Origin: Folioceros fuciformis
Taxonomy: Eukaryota; Anthocerotophyta; Anthocerotopsida; Anthocerotales
Reading direction: 5' to 3'
Length of the DNA: 64,000 nt
NCBI GenBank assembly: GCA_049999805.1
Contig: JBNGIO010006272.1
Coordinates: forward strand, 1 to 64,000
In this document: piece by piece, positions 20,184-33,550 of the stretch
Position numbering within the stretch: the first letter of the stretch is position 1
Layout of the letters: each line of letters opens with the position of its first letter
Notes under the pieces: generated by a model
The model's database searches: none
Seen by the model: only the letters and a program-made list of their open reading frames with translations
Told to the model about the DNA's origin: nothing
Translations under genes and position numbers: made by a program

Positions 20184-23100
20184 ATGGCGGTTTCAGGTAT
20201 GAGGGGGCTCTCGGTGTTCATCAGCGACGTACGGAATTGTCAGAACAAGGAGCAAGAACGCCTGCGGGTGGACAAGGAGCTGGCCAACATCCGGACGCGC
20301 TTCAAAAACGAGCGAGTACGTGACGTGCGTGGTTTGGGGTCGGAGTCGGGATTTTGCTAGCTTCTCCATCGACATTTTTGGTTGTGGGTCTTTGGAAGGA
20401 AGGCTGGAGGATCTGGGTTTTGGGAGGGCTGCGGCATCCTCCAACGTGTGTGCTGTTTTGTGGTGTTGCAGCATTTCAACTTAGTCACGACAGCCCGTGT
20501 TTGCATGTCAGCAGGGTCTAACACCTTACGAGAAGAAGAAGTATGTGTGGAAGATGCTGTATATCTACATGCTCGGTTACGACGTTGACTTTGGGCACAG
20601 GGAGACTGTTGCGCTGATCTCGGCTCCTAAGTATGCAGAGAAACAGGTCGGGACTCATCCTTTGTCTGTCCCGGCACATTCCTGGGATTTGCCCCTGATT
20701 TGGTTTGGTTTCCTGTCACTGATGCTCTATCTGATGTCGTCGGGTGCGTCCGAACAGGTGGGTTATATTGTTACGTCGTGCTTGCTGAACGAAAACCATG
20801 ATTTTTTGAGGCTCGTCATCAACACTGTCCGTAATGATATCATCGGCCGCAATGAAACTTTTCAGTGCCTGGCGTTGACCATGGTAATCCGTTTCTGTTT
20901 TTCTCTTTCCTACTAATTCTCGTCAGTCATTCCTTGCTGCAATGCATATCATGCTCTCAAGACAGCTGGTACCTTGCTGAATGAGGATGTCTCTTTGCCA
21001 CAAGCACTGGTGGTGATGATTTCGAGAGAGCAGAGAGGTAATCGTTTCGAGATTTTCGTATATGACGTCCTCCTGCCAACTGCAGGTTGGAAATGTCGGT
21101 GGCAAGGAGTTTTCTGAGTCATTGGCTCCCGATGTTCAAAAGCTTCTGGTGAGGATCGGCACGTACCTGCTTTCAAAAGAAGTTTGGTTGCTTTATATTC
21201 TGCAACCTATACTTCATGGGCCTTCTGTTGCAGATTTCGAGCAGTTGTAGGCCCCTCGTTCGAAAGAAGGCAGCTCTTTGTCTGCTTCGGTTGTATCGAA
21301 AGAATCCGGATGTTGTGAATGTTGATGGCTGGTAAGTTGGATTTGGTAGGCTCCTGTATGGTTCTCATCCGTGCATTCTTGCAAGCACACTGGAAGGCGT
21401 GTGTGCACAGTCTTGGAGCCAATCCAGTCATGCTTCCAATCGTTTATGGGTAACAGGGCTGATCGCATGGCGCAACTGCTAGACGAGAGGGACATTGGTG
21501 TACTCACTGCTGTCACGAGTTTACTTGTGTCATTGGTGGCAACCAGTCCAGAGGTGTATGGGAACTGCGTGCCTAAATGTGTCAAGATCCTTGAGAGGCT
21601 AACAAGGGGCCAGGACATTCCCCAAGAATACACTTACTATGGGATTCCATCTCCATGGTTACAGGTTTTCTTTCACTCCATCTTTTCCTTTGCTGCATGA
21701 GCACCGTATGGAACAAAAGGCAGCCTTTACCACAGAATCTGTAAAATGTATCAGTTTGGAATCACCAAGTTTCAAATCCTGCATAACCAACTATTCGCTT
21801 AGTTGATCTATGATGAATCCTATAGTCTGAAGGTGGATTGGGTGATTGTAAGGGCAGCCATCGTTTCTTATGCTTCACCATTTGCATATTACAGGTAAAG
21901 ACGATGCGCGTTTTGCAATACTTTCCAGCTGTGGAGGATCCAACAATTAGGAGGGCTCTCTTTGAGGTATCAGTCAACATCTTTCAATCTGCCTTTTCTA
22001 CAGACCTTGTGCCTGCGTCTAATTGAAAATTTGTGGGCTGGGTTATGCAGGTTCTTCAGCGGATAATGATGGGGACTGATGTTGTAAAGAACGTGAACAA
22101 GAACAATGCCTCCCATGCGGTTCTTTTTGAAGCTCTTGCTCTTGTAAGCAACAATCTCTGATGATACTGATGCTTCCTGCTGTATGTTATCAGCTCCGCT
22201 TTGTTGTGGATTTGCTGCGAGTCCTTTTATGTTTTCTGGTCGATCACCAGAACGTGGTCTTGGGGGTCTCATGCGTTGATTGCTGAAGTACAGGTTATGC
22301 ACCTGGATGCCGACAAGGACATGCTGTCGCAGTGTGTCACGCTGCTTGGGAAGTTCATAGCTGTTCGGGAGCCCAACATCAGATACCTTGGATTGGTACT
22401 CCTCCCAAATCAGCTCTTTGATGTGTTCTGAAGCTATCACCTCCATCAGTTCACCCTTGGCTGGTGAAGGTGCGCAGCGTATAATCCAGTATTTGCCATG
22501 CAGGAAAACATGACAAGAATGCTGCTGGTGGCAGATGTTCAAGACAGCATCAAGAGGCATCAAGCCCAAATTATCTCGTCACTAAAGGATCCTGACATCA
22601 GGTACTAAAACAGAGTATTACTACACTCAAATCTTTTCGCGGTTGAAATCTCTGTGATGGCTCGTGTTGATTTCCACTGGAATGGGACTCTCCAGCATAC
22701 GGAGAAGATCATTGGATCTGCTATATGGGATGTGTGACGTGAGCAATGCGAAGGATATTGTTGAGGAGCTCTTGGAGGTGATAATCATACCTTAGACACT
22801 CGTTCTGCATCTGGTATTTGACGGTACAGGTGTTAAACCTGCCTTCTGCATGTTGATGCAGTATCTTACAACAGCAGACTTTGGGATCCGGGAAGAGCTG
22901 GCTCTTAAAGCTGCGATCTTAGCAGAGAAGTTTGCTCCAGATGTGTCCTGGTAAGCAGATATTTGGTTGCAGGTTTATCTTCTCTCGTCCGAGCTGTGTT
23001 GATGTCTGGTTGTAGGTTTCACTGCATGGTTTGCCTCTCTCCAGACACTGGCACAGCAATGATCTGTAGATGTGGTGTGCCCTTCTTTCCCTGTCCGTGT

Positions 23101-26100
23101 TTTAGGTATGTGGATGTTATTCTCCAGCTCATAGAGAAAGCTGGAGATTTTGTGAGCGATGACATCTGGTACCGAGTCGTTCAATTCGTGACCAACAATG
23201 AAGATCTTCAGGTATTTGTCAGCCCATGTCTATGGTGAATGCAATCAGGAACAAAATTTTATATCACGTTTGGTAGGGCACCTTGAGGATGCCCTCCTTT
23301 CGTGGATCTCTCTTCGTGCCCATGTTTTAATTGCCTTCTTAGATACAGGCAGTTAAATTTGCATTGTAATGTGCAGGCTTATGCTGCTCAGAAAGCCAAG
23401 GAGTATCTTGATAAACCTGCCGTACATGAGACCATGGTGAAGGTGTGGCGAAACATATCATTTTTTTATCGTACATGTGAGTGGAAGTGTTAGATTCTTC
23501 GTATTGCTGTGTCTGGAAATTATTCATTTGGGAGTCTCATGGAACAGGTAGCTGGCTATCTTCTAGGCGAGTACAGTCATTTGCTAGCCAGAAGGCCTGG
23601 CTGCAGTCCGAAAGAGATTTTTGGGATCATCCATGACAAATTCCCGACAGTTTCGTATGTACACCTACCTTATTCTTAGCTAGTATGAAGTGACTCATGT
23701 TCGTACATTTGCATTCATGTGTCACATAATTATTCCAAGATTGGGTCAGTCGTGTCTTATGTTCCAACCTTTTGTTGCAGGACATCTACAAAGGCTCTGC
23801 TTTTATCAGCATATGTGAAAATTCTGATGCACTCACAGCCAGCAGATCCTGAGCTCAGAGATCTAGTCCTCTCTGTCTTCAGAAGGTCATAGCCAACTAC
23901 TCTTGTCTTTGATCCAGGAGCTCGACTAGGGGGATTTGTCGGTTTGAGCAGTACCTGCTTAATAGGCTTGCATAACTTAAGGCTTGTTGTGACTCCAGGT
24001 ATGAGAGCTTCATTGATGCTGAAGTGCAGCAGCGTGCTGTCGAATACTTTGCCCTTACACAGAAAGGAGCACCTATGGTGGACATCTTGGCAGAAATGCC
24101 AAAGTTCCCAGAACGTCAGGTACTATTTGATTTGTTAGCCACTGTAGCCAATGTATCTCTTCCACGATGTGCAATTCTAAAGCTGGTGTGTTCTCTTGGC
24201 AGTCTGCTCTCATTCGCAGAGCTGAAGACACTGAAAGTGATTCTGCTGAACTGAGTGCAACGAAAGTGAGGTTACAACAACAGACGTCAACTGCTGTGGT
24301 CCTAGCAGACAAGGTTCCATCCAATGGCACCTCTCATCACCTTCCAATAAGTCGGCCAACAGTTGCTGCTCGAAGTGTTGTAAGTGTTACTGCTCCTGAA
24401 GTTTTTAGCTAGGGTAACGGTACGATCATTGTTGGGGAGCTTTGCAAGGTGCAACCTAAATGAATTTTTCTGAAGACTTGCTTAGATTGCTGTGTAATCA
24501 GATGGTTTTTTCTGTGAACAGAAGAACCCTTTGCATGAGTGAGAAGAGCGATGTCTTCTGAAATTTTGATTCATGCCTGTATCTGAATTCACATTCCAAA
24601 TGTGGCTGCAGGATCGACCTGGAGTGTCTGACCAGGATCGGCATGTGCCTTATTCCAATGGGACTTCGGCAGCTCAATCTGGTGTCCCACCTCAGCCCGA
24701 GGCACCTGCCCGGGTTGTTGACACAACTGCGGATCTTCTTGGAGATTTGCTTGCTCCTCTTGCCATTGAGGCTGCGCCTGGGTCCATGGCGTCCCCTTCA
24801 ACAATACCAAATGTTATCCTGTCACTGGAGGCACCTCCAGGACCTTCTGCTGTTAGCGGTGGTGGTGTGGGCGATCCATTAGCCCTAGCACTTTACGAGC
24901 AGAGTTCCACTGTGCAGGTGAAGCCCATGTCTTTCAAGGCAATATGTATGAGGCTCAAAATCATCTTCAGTGCATTACATATCACCGCATGTGTGCATGA
25001 TGTTGTCGTTATTCCCAAGGGTGGTGCAAGTGTGAGATGACTTTTGTCATTTCTAACCATGAAATTGTGTTGGCTTGTCATGTCCTTCGATACAAGCAGC
25101 CTATAGGTAGTGTTGCTGAATGGTTCCGGGCTCTCACATTGAAAGACAGTGGCATACTGTATGAGGACCCCTACATACAGGCAAGAACGTTCGAGAAGTA
25201 TTTAGTACGGACAGTGTTGCACTTGTGTATCAGTTGCTTCTGAGTGTGACGAAGGTTTTTTTTGTTTAGAGTGGGATGTTGGGACTGAGCCCGTACGGGA
25301 CCTGCAGATTGGTATTAAAGCAGAATGGAGAGGTTCTTTGGGTCGGATTGTTTTCTTCCTCGGCAACAAGAGTACAGGGCCACTGCAAGCAGTTCGTGCT
25401 TTGTTTCTTCCTCCTCGACATCTCCGGGTTCAGCCATCACCTCTTCCTGAGAGTATTCCTCCCAGGGCGCAGGTCCTTCACCCTTACAGTACAAACTGTT
25501 TCTTTCTTCCTGAATCTAGCATTCTTCTCCTACATCACTTTCCCTTTTGTTGCGACTGACTTGTTGAAAGTTTGTGATCACAGGTGCAGTGTCCGGTTGA
25601 TGTTGCCTGCATTACTGCAAGCAGAGAGCTTCCTATGTTCGACTTCTCATACACAACGTCAGCTATTCCTGTAAGTATTCTTCAGTTTTGCTTCTTTACA
25701 TCGCTCATGAGCCGAAAATATCCTGACAAATTCTTGGTATAGGTGAACCTGAAGTTAAGACTTCCTGTAGTCATCGCCAAATTTCTTCAGGCCTCTCCGA
25801 TTTCACCAAATGATTTTGTTGTGCAATGGAAAGCTCTTGTTGGACCTCCCACAAAGCTGCAGGAAGTTGTAAGCCTTCACCGGATGTTGGGTACCTGCAG
25901 CATGTGTGGCTCGTGTACACATCGTGTTGGTAATTTCTCTTGACGATTTCTCTTGACGTAATAATGCAGGTTCGTGGAGTGCGTCCAATTCCACTCGTCG
26001 AAATGGCAGAGCTATTTACAAGCATCCATATCGCTGTTGCCCCTGGGCTTGTGAGTACATCAAGGCCCATAATAAGGATTGTCTGTGTCATGTTATAGCT

Positions 26101-26638
26101 AAAAGGAACGAAGTAGCTTGTCTCTACTGGAACGTTTAAATATGTGGTTGAATTGTTTCAGGACCCGAACCCGAATAACATTGTCGCAGCTGCAACTTTC
26201 TTCTCTGAGGCTGGAGGTGCCATCATGTCTCTGGTGAGTCCTAGATGATGGCGTGACAACGCCTACCCACTACTCACCTGCTCTTGTCATCACTAACAAG
26301 AACTGTGGGTCACAGATCCGGGTGGAAACTGATCCCGCTGACAGAACTCAAGTGCGACTTACAGTGGCAACTCCAGATCCCGCTGTGACATTCGAGTGAG
26401 TCTCGCATACAGTAGGCAGCGTGTGCTATGCTCTGCTCTTGAGAACAACTCTCTTATGGGTTGTGTCATGTTTTGCAGGCTAAAAGAGTACATCAAGGAC
26501 CATTTAGTGGATATCCCATCGGAAACGGCTGCATTTATACCCACGCCAGTCGCGCCTGCCAGTGCCCCAGCCCCTGCTCCTACGCCACAATCTTTGGGTT
26601 TCACGGGCCCTGCAGCTGCACTTGCTGGTCTACTGTAA
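20184..26638 (+). CDS. AP-2 complex subunit alpha (alpha-adaptin)
   Basis: This is the large subunit of the AP-2 clathrin adaptor, which recruits cargo and PIP2 at the plasma membrane in endocytosis. About 27 small exons cover the whole protein. The start is MAVSGMRGLSVFISDVRNCQ at 20184, and the N-terminal helical trunk includes TPYEKKKYVWKMLYIYMLGY, GYIVTSCLLNENHDFLRLVI, QEYTYYGIPSPWLQ and WYRVVQFVTNNEDLQ. A Pro/Ala-rich hinge follows (24.6-24.9 kb), then the C-terminal ear (GIKAEWRGSLGRIVFFLGNK, LQEVVRGVRPIPLVEMAELF, DPADRTQVRLTVATPD) and a terminal ALAGLL with stop at 26636-26638. No frame breaks are seen. The intron at 25181-25307 uses a GC donor (CAG|GCAAGA). The short hinge and no platform-domain loss suggest a fully functional gene. 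Confidence 0.95.
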
Positions 26639-27663
26639 CTTCTATGTTGTGTTGCTCAGTCTGGTACCCTGTCCTCAGTGTCACTGGCATAATGCTTATG
26701 ATTTCACTGCAGAGATTTATGCTTTATCGTGCAAGTGGACATCAGGAATTGCATGACCCAGTGACATCTGATGATGCGGTCTGGAACGGCCGTGTATGTT
26801 TGTGCCACATGCCTGTCAAATGCCTAATCTTCAGCCTCGCCAGGTGCATGGAACCTGTAACCATGTTTGCAGGAAATAGATGTCATTCTTGAGGGCACCT
26901 GTAAGAAAATGCAAGCCTGCCCGCTGCCGATTTATATTCTCAAATTGTATTGGTACTTCTGCTTGGTCTCTTGTTCCATTCCTTGTAACTGGAGTGTCAG
27001 TTTCGTATCCATGGCCTAGTGATTGCCAAGAGCATAGGGAGCCGGGACTTCAGGGTTGTCCGTTTTGTCAAGAAAATGAAATCTTCTGTGCTGAGCTACA
27101 GCGCCGATATCCTGAGGTCCCTCACGATAAGGCGAGACTTTTGGAAATTGTTTGTGTCGAAGTAAATTTGTTTAACCACAGATATAGATCTTTAACCGTA
27201 GCCCTACGGAGAATGATTGGTATCATTTGTCACCGCGTTGGATGCGGACCGTGTACCCAACAGCCTTCCTACGCCAGTTGTCTGACGCCAGTGTAAGATG
27301 CTTCTCTGGAACGGTTCGCAGTTGGATCTCCGTTTTCAGGACTTTCGCAGACTGCACTGTCGAAGTCTCAGGTTTGGCGATGGCAGAAGCATGCCTCATC
27401 GCTCAGGTGCTGCCGATTCCCTTCCTCCTGCCCCTCGGCTAGCTTGTGCCCGTGTGAGGCCAATTTCTTTCTCAAGCCGTGTGCGAATGACCACAGCGGC
27501 GATTTGGTTTCTGGTTGCGCACATCATTGGACCGGTTCCGCTTTGTCGAAACTGGAAAACCGGTCGACTCTGCAGGATCGCCGCCAGCAAGGTAGCATTG
27601 CTTCAGATCTGGTCGCAAATTCCGCCAGCCAGGACCTGAAGGCCTGCAGTGGACAAGTTCAGG
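26639..27663. other. AP-2 alpha 3' region and upstream region of MRS2-like gene
   Basis: No independent gene is recognisable. It may contain the untranslated regions of both neighbours and possibly a 5' exon of the MRS2-like gene. The frame at 27444-27716 is hydrophilic and protein-like, but I cannot place a convincing splice junction. Confidence 0.35.
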
Positions 27664-29138
27664 ATGATTCAGCTCCCAGGATTGCGACGGTATGCGCGCC
27701 TGGAGACGAAACTTGAGCTTCTTCCTGTGACACAATTGGGGAAGAAGAAAAAGGCAGGGTGTCGGACTTGGATGCGTTTTGATTCTTCAGGGGTATCGGA
27801 GAGGATGGAGCTGGACAGAAATACTCTCGTGAGAATGGCCGGACTCTCTGCTCGCGATCTTCGAATTCTAGGACCTATATTTGCTCAGTCATCTTGCATC
27901 CTCGGTAGGGTGCTAGGTCAAGCCGCTGAATCCAGCCATCCTCTGTGGACCTTCAGCTTCCGTCCTCTGCTTTCCTCTCACGCGTGTGATGTGCTTGTGA
28001 TGCAGCAAGGGAACGAGCCATGGTGGTAAACCTGGAATTCATTAGGGCTATTGTGACGGCGGAAGAAGTTTTCCTTCTCTGGTCTTCCAATCAGCAGGTC
28101 ACGAAGTTCGCGGATGAGCTCAGTACGCAGTTGCCGAAGGTAGACTCTCCTCGTGTTGCTGAAGCAGCAGGAGATGGCATGCCGGAACAGCTTCCGTTCG
28201 AGTTTAGGGTTTTGGAGATTGCTCTTGAGGTGGTGTGCAGCTATTTAGACGCCAAGGTATACAATTTGGAACGGGCCGCACATGAAGCTATCGAGGCCCT
28301 GACTGAAAGTGTGAGCACTGAAAAGTTAGAGTCCGTCCGAACTGCGAAGAATGAGCTAACACGTCTGACTGCTCGCGTCCAGAAGGTGTTGTGCCTCTCC
28401 AAATTTGTCAAGATGTAGCCAGGCAGTTTTATGCAGTGCTTGACGTCTAACTTCCATCCTTTCCTTGTGGCTAAGGTCAAGGAGGAGCTTGAGCAGCTGC
28501 TTGATGATGACGAGGATATGGCGGATCTTTATCTTACACGTAAAATGGTGCAATGGCAAAATGTGGGCTCTCCACCAGAAGCTGAAATCTCTGGGAACGA
28601 ACTAGTTGCCCGACCCCAACCTGCTGCTGCGGGCTTCCGTGGCTCTGTAAGTGTAATCACGGCTACCACAGGGAGTGAAAACAGTGTGGACGAATTGGAG
28701 ATGCTTCTGGAGCTCTACTTCATGCAGACAGACCAAACTCTGAACAAGCTTGCTAGGGTAAGTTATCACTAGCCATTCATGTAACTTGTCCTGAGATGGG
28801 ATACAGGCGTATGCTTATGCGGGAACTCTTCCTGAATTGCTCGTCTCGTGCAGCTGAGAGGGCACATTCACGATACTGAAAACCTTGTTAACATCGAGCT
28901 GGACAACAAACGCAACAATCTGATTCAGTTGGAACTGATAGTGACAGCGGCATCTATGTCCATTGCCTTTTGTACTGCTGTCTGCAGCGCACTGAGCATT
29001 AATCCACCTGTCTCTTTGTATCATGCTGACAATGAGACCCCCTTTCGTTCCGTGGCGATTGGGGGGCCTGTGCTCAGTTTCCTCATTTTTACTCTTGTTA
29101 TATCCTATGCTCGCAAAAGGAAGCTTATCGGAGCTTGA
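27664..29138 (+). CDS. MRS2/CorA-type magnesium transporter with altered GMN motif
   Basis: Members of the plant MRS2/MGT family form pentameric Mg2+ channels with two C-terminal membrane helices. The exons are 27664-27904, 28006-28385, 28476-28757 and 28854-29138; all phases agree and give 395 residues. Family landmarks are TWMRFDSSG, LSARDLRILGPIF, ERAMVVNLEFIRAIVTAEEV, ELEMLLELYFMQTDQTLNKL, HDTENLVNIELDNKRNNLIQ and, after the helices, YARKRKLIGA. The universally conserved Gly-Met-Asn at the end of the first membrane helix is replaced by Ser-Ile-Asn (residues 349-351, bases 28995-29003), followed by PP. The start is uncertain: 27664 is an in-frame ATG, but an organelle-targeting exon could lie upstream. 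It may be a divergent or non-functional member. Confidence 0.82.
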
Positions 29139-29208
29139 TGACCTCGCGTCTTGGCGGACCAAGCTTTTGCTGTTCGGGTTTTGTAGTTTACTGCCCTCGA
29201 TCCAAAGC

Positions 29209-29483
29209 GACCAAACAGGGCGCCTCAAAGTTATGCCCAACAAGGCGTCTCACAGTCAGGCCCAACAAGGCGTCTCACAGTCAGGCCCAACAGGACGCCT
29301 CACAGTCAGGCCCAACAGGANNNNNNNNNNACAGGACGCCTCACAGTCAGGCCCAACAGGACGCCTCACAGTCAGGCTCAACAGGACGCCTCACAGTCAG
29401 GCCCAACCGGGTGCCTCACAGTTAGGCCCAACATGGTGCCTCAAAGGTAGGCCCAGAAAGGCGCCTCACAGTTAGGCCCAGTC
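29209..29483. repeat. 25-bp tandem minisatellite, about 10 copies, interrupted by an assembly gap
   Basis: Head-to-tail units share the core CTCACAGTCAGGCCCAACA, with copies becoming more diverged towards the right end. The array starts about 70 bp after the stop of the MRS2-like gene, so it may lie in its 3' UTR. True copy number is unknown because of the N block. Confidence 0.9.
29321..29330. other. Assembly gap (10 N) within the 25-bp repeat
   Basis: Ten unresolved bases sit inside the tandem array. The same repeat unit lies on both sides, which explains the failure to assemble. Confidence 0.98.
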
Positions 29484-30431
29484 GCCAACCTGGAATGTGG
29501 TTTGGATGCCAAAATAGGTTCGGGAAAGGCCAGTTCGAGCGAAATCGGAAATGGTTGATTCCCGTCTGCAAAGAATTGCCCGGCCCATTCATGGAAGCGT
29601 GAATTCCCCTGCTTTCTTGCGTCTACTTCTTTTCTCTAAGCAATTGCTTGTCATTCTCTCCAAGTACTTGCTTGTCTACACAAAGGGCTTTTGTACCCGT
29701 CTGTTTCATGTTTGCCTAATTCCAAGACTTTTCGCGCCTACCTCCAAGTATTTGCTTGTCTCTAAGGGTTTTACGGTCGTATGCTTGAATCTCTTCCGAA
29801 GTCTTGTTAGCCCTAAAGAGCTCGACCATTAGCTAGCACAGACTAAATAGACTTGGATGCTTTATCTCTGCGATCAACATTAACTCGCATCCATTTTTCC
29901 TTTTCGATTGCCAAGCATTGGTCATGACACTCTGCATGGACTACAAGAAATTCTTCACGCTTCCATGGAAGCTTATGTTGCATTAAACTCAAGTTGCAGC
30001 TTGTCTATGTGGACGTATTGATCCACCTCTCTCTTGAAAGTCTTGCCCTACAAGAGCAGAGATGATGAAGATGATGTGATGATGCCCAAACCTGGTGGGT
30101 CCAAACTTGATCCAAACTAATTGGAAAGCTTGGCTCATGGATCGCATTGCTATATGCCTTATTAGTGTAGAATGTTGTCATTTTCTTTTAGTGCTAGCCA
30201 CCACGTAGCCAACACCCCCAAGTAATTCATTTGCAGTGCCACTCCAGTCTCCTTCAAGGAAGGCGAGTGGGTTTCAACACAAACGACTTTTATAGAGCGG
30301 CATTCAGGCACACCTTCTTTCTTGAAGTAATCGTCAAGTAGTCATGTACTTCCTCTTGTCTAGCTACATCCTTCTACCTTAGTGGTGACAGTCCTTAGTC
30401 CCTTTAGCAAGGAGAGAGGTTTATAGGCATG

Positions 30432-30611
30432 ATCTACTATGATGGTGTACAATAGTTGTTCAACATAATCCTTCGCACACAACCTCATCTATGTTGCTTC
30501 TCAAGACGCACAGCTCACATAATCTACTATGATGGTGTACAATAGTTGTTCAACATAATCCTTGGCACACAGCCTTATCTATGTTGCTTCTCAAGACGCA
30601 CAGCTCACATA
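30432..30611. repeat. 90-bp direct tandem duplication
   Basis: Copies at 30432-30521 and 30522-30611 both begin ATCTACTATGATGGTGTACA. They differ at only a few positions (for example TTCGCACACAACC versus TTGGCACACAGCC), so the duplication is fairly recent. Confidence 0.95.
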
Positions 30612-32230
30612 GGTTTGTGCCGGCCACAATAATATCCGGCCCACTTGTGGGAGATGTGGGCTCATCCATAGTAGCTACGTGGGTCATGTGTGCAGCGAGA
30701 CCTCTAAAGGGCTACTTACATTGAGGTTAGCCTTCATCCGTAAAAGTTCCGTGTATAGCGAGTACCAAACGGAGACATAGCGAAACCTGCAGGGCACCAT
30801 TAATGGTGTCACACTTGTTATATATGTGAATGCACTATTTCTTGTTAACTTAAGGCCTTTGTTAAGCATCACCCATTACATTTCACGAGTACAAGGTCCG
30901 CTGTTTTCTCTTCCCTACATATAAAGCTCAATAGATTATATATTCTACTCGCATAAACACAAGAAAATCAGTAGGCTGACAAATGGAAACGATGGTCCCA
31001 CTTTACAAAAATCTAGGACTAACACCAAATGGAGCAAACGAAGCTCGATCTCTGATACAGAGCCCTCCTCCTGACTCATCACGGAGCTTGGTACATTTTC
31101 TTTTTTAAGAATGTTCTTGCAACTTCGTACCGTATGGATACGATCATCTTGGCAATGTAAGTAGCCCTTGAGATGGCTCCCATCTCTCCTGGTCTGAGAG
31201 AAATGTTTCTCCATCATGGTGACCGCAAAGTCATTCAGTGTCCTACATCCTTCATCACCTTATACACACGATTTTGCTGGAGCAGGCACTTCTGCAAACA
31301 CCACCACCTCAACCCTAATATTGCTCCACTCTGCATGGGATGCTGAGGAGCATTTGTAAAGTTGTAGTATGGTGGATGTCACATTCTAGTTCACTCCTTT
31401 CAAACGTGGTGTCCAAGGTAAAGTAAATGGTGGACGAACACACTACAGGCTAGGACCATAAGGAAGAAGTAGAGCACCTACTCCTAACCTATAAGGTACA
31501 CAACGAAGTCTTCGCTACTACTTCGGTTCCTACAACATTGCCACAACCATACTTCTTTGTATCCCTCCATCTACACGTGTCATTAGCACTTAGTTAGTAG
31601 ATATGGCCTTATAATCTTTCAAGCATTATCGCCCATATACCAACTGAAGTTCTCAATGCTTCTCTTCTGCAAGGGAAAAACCTTCCTTTCCAACATTGAT
31701 TTAAATGATCAGCCGGATATTTCAATGCATGAGGACAAGCATAGCAAAGTTTTTTTTTCTAAAAAAAATAAAAGAGAAATAGGAGAGATGTAGCCCTTCT
31801 CTTCCTACTTGGCGAATGCAATATCGCAATATCGCGGTATGCTACCTCTCTATGTCCACACGGGAAAGTGAGTGAAGAAAAAATGTTTAGACATTTCTTA
31901 GATTTTTAAACATGTAAGTACAAATAGGAATTGGCTAGTTGGTAGAGTCTTCAATCAACTATAATCTCAACCTTCGTTGCATAGCATTTAAAAACAACAC
32001 AAAGTTTCTTGTTGAATGTTTTCACTCTTAAAACTATTCACAGGGGTTCAAACTTGATTAATCAAAGTTAAAAATACTACAATGAAACATCGAGTTCAAT
32101 GAAGTGATATCAAAGATATTACAATGCAACATCATGCTAGATTAAGCATTATTCAAAAAACTATAAAGCAATAGTCCTTTACAAATGGAAGAGAGAATGA
32201 TTCAGAAAGTAATGATTTCTTCCCATTCAT

Positions 32231-32674
32231 GTGGCTTTGGAAAATATTTTTTCTATTTCAAATTATGTATTATATGATTTTTCTCCAAGAAAAAAAAAAG
32301 CTAAAGTAAGTACAAGTTCAACTTCCAAATATCGTATTCTTAATGAAAAAAATGATGGTTCTAAGCTACAGAAGGATAATTCTTCAATTGGAATGCCTTT
32401 GTGGATTGCTTCTCTATTAGATGATATTGTGGTGCAAGAAGTAGAATATGATAACATTACCAGATTTTGGGTTACCAAAGTAGTATTTACTACTTTGGAT
32501 TTGCTTAGATCTAAGCCTCTTGCTTTCACTTTAGATAATAGCTTAGAAGAGCGTTTGGAAGCATATACTGCATCTTATTCTACAAATCTTAGAGCAAAAT
32601 CAAATTCCTCTCCATTTGAGGATTCTTTCTCACCTATTTTCTCATTTAATAACATCTTTAAAAAAATTAAATAG
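32231..32674 (+). other. AT-rich open frame of unknown nature
   Basis: This open frame of about 147 codons begins at a non-ATG codon. It contains a Lys-rich segment (SPRKKKAKVS) and the phrase IGMPLWIASLLDD. I do not recognise a family, and the codon composition is far more AT-rich than in the genes around it. It could be an exon, a decayed gene or chance. Confidence 0.2.
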
Positions 32675-33550
32675 TGGTTAATTCGTAGGTGATCTAATTT
32701 ATTTAAACATGTTTTCATTGTACGAGATATTTCTCACAAGTTAATTATAGTATATCATAAGCAAAAGGGTTTGAGAATTTTGATTCAGAAAGATGTTAAA
32801 TAATTCACTTGAATTCATCTCATGAAAAAATTGTGTACTATCATCAAGATGTTGTCAAACTCAAGTTACATCTTAAAAGAGGCCAACAACTACAAGTAAT
32901 ATCTTACAATGCGTGTGAGAGAACTTTGAAGATAGAACATAGTGAAGGAAAAATAATGATTTCACTTGATTGCAAAATGACTCTGGATTACCTCTCTCAT
33001 GCTAAAGCTCTTTACGTACTTAAATCTATGTTGGTTTGATAATTAAACATCACCCATTTTTGGATGGGATGACAAATTCTACGTTCAAGCAGGTTGTCAA
33101 AACTTTGCCATCATTTTAGGTACATCTCTGTTGGATCACTTTCCTATGTGATTGAATTGCACTTGGTTAAAAATTGGGAGGGTGTGTAGTGTCTTCTTAA
33201 GAAAGTTCTTCATGAGTCCAAACCTTTCTATCTGGATGCTTGCAACCATCTAAATGTTCATAAGCATATTTGTGCCACTTTCCACAACCTCAACTCCCTT
33301 TGAGTCAACTTCTTTGGCATGGGGATGATAATAATAGGAATGAAAATGTTTCAATGACAAATAGAATAGAGGAATGCCCTTGCTACATAGTGGACTTGAT
33401 ATGTTTTCACTCACTAGCTCTTGAGAGTCTTACCTAGAGGGCCATGAATAAGGAGTTTTCATGATTTTATAAAGGAGTGTGTCAAGGTCCATCAAAACTA
33501 TAAGAATGTAGTTTTCCCTTTCTTCAGTGGTAACCTTCTAGTGGCCCTTA

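Noticed and set aside
27298-27639. ORF upstream of the MRS2-like gene as its first exon
   Set aside because: No in-phase junction to the conserved exon and no family similarity.
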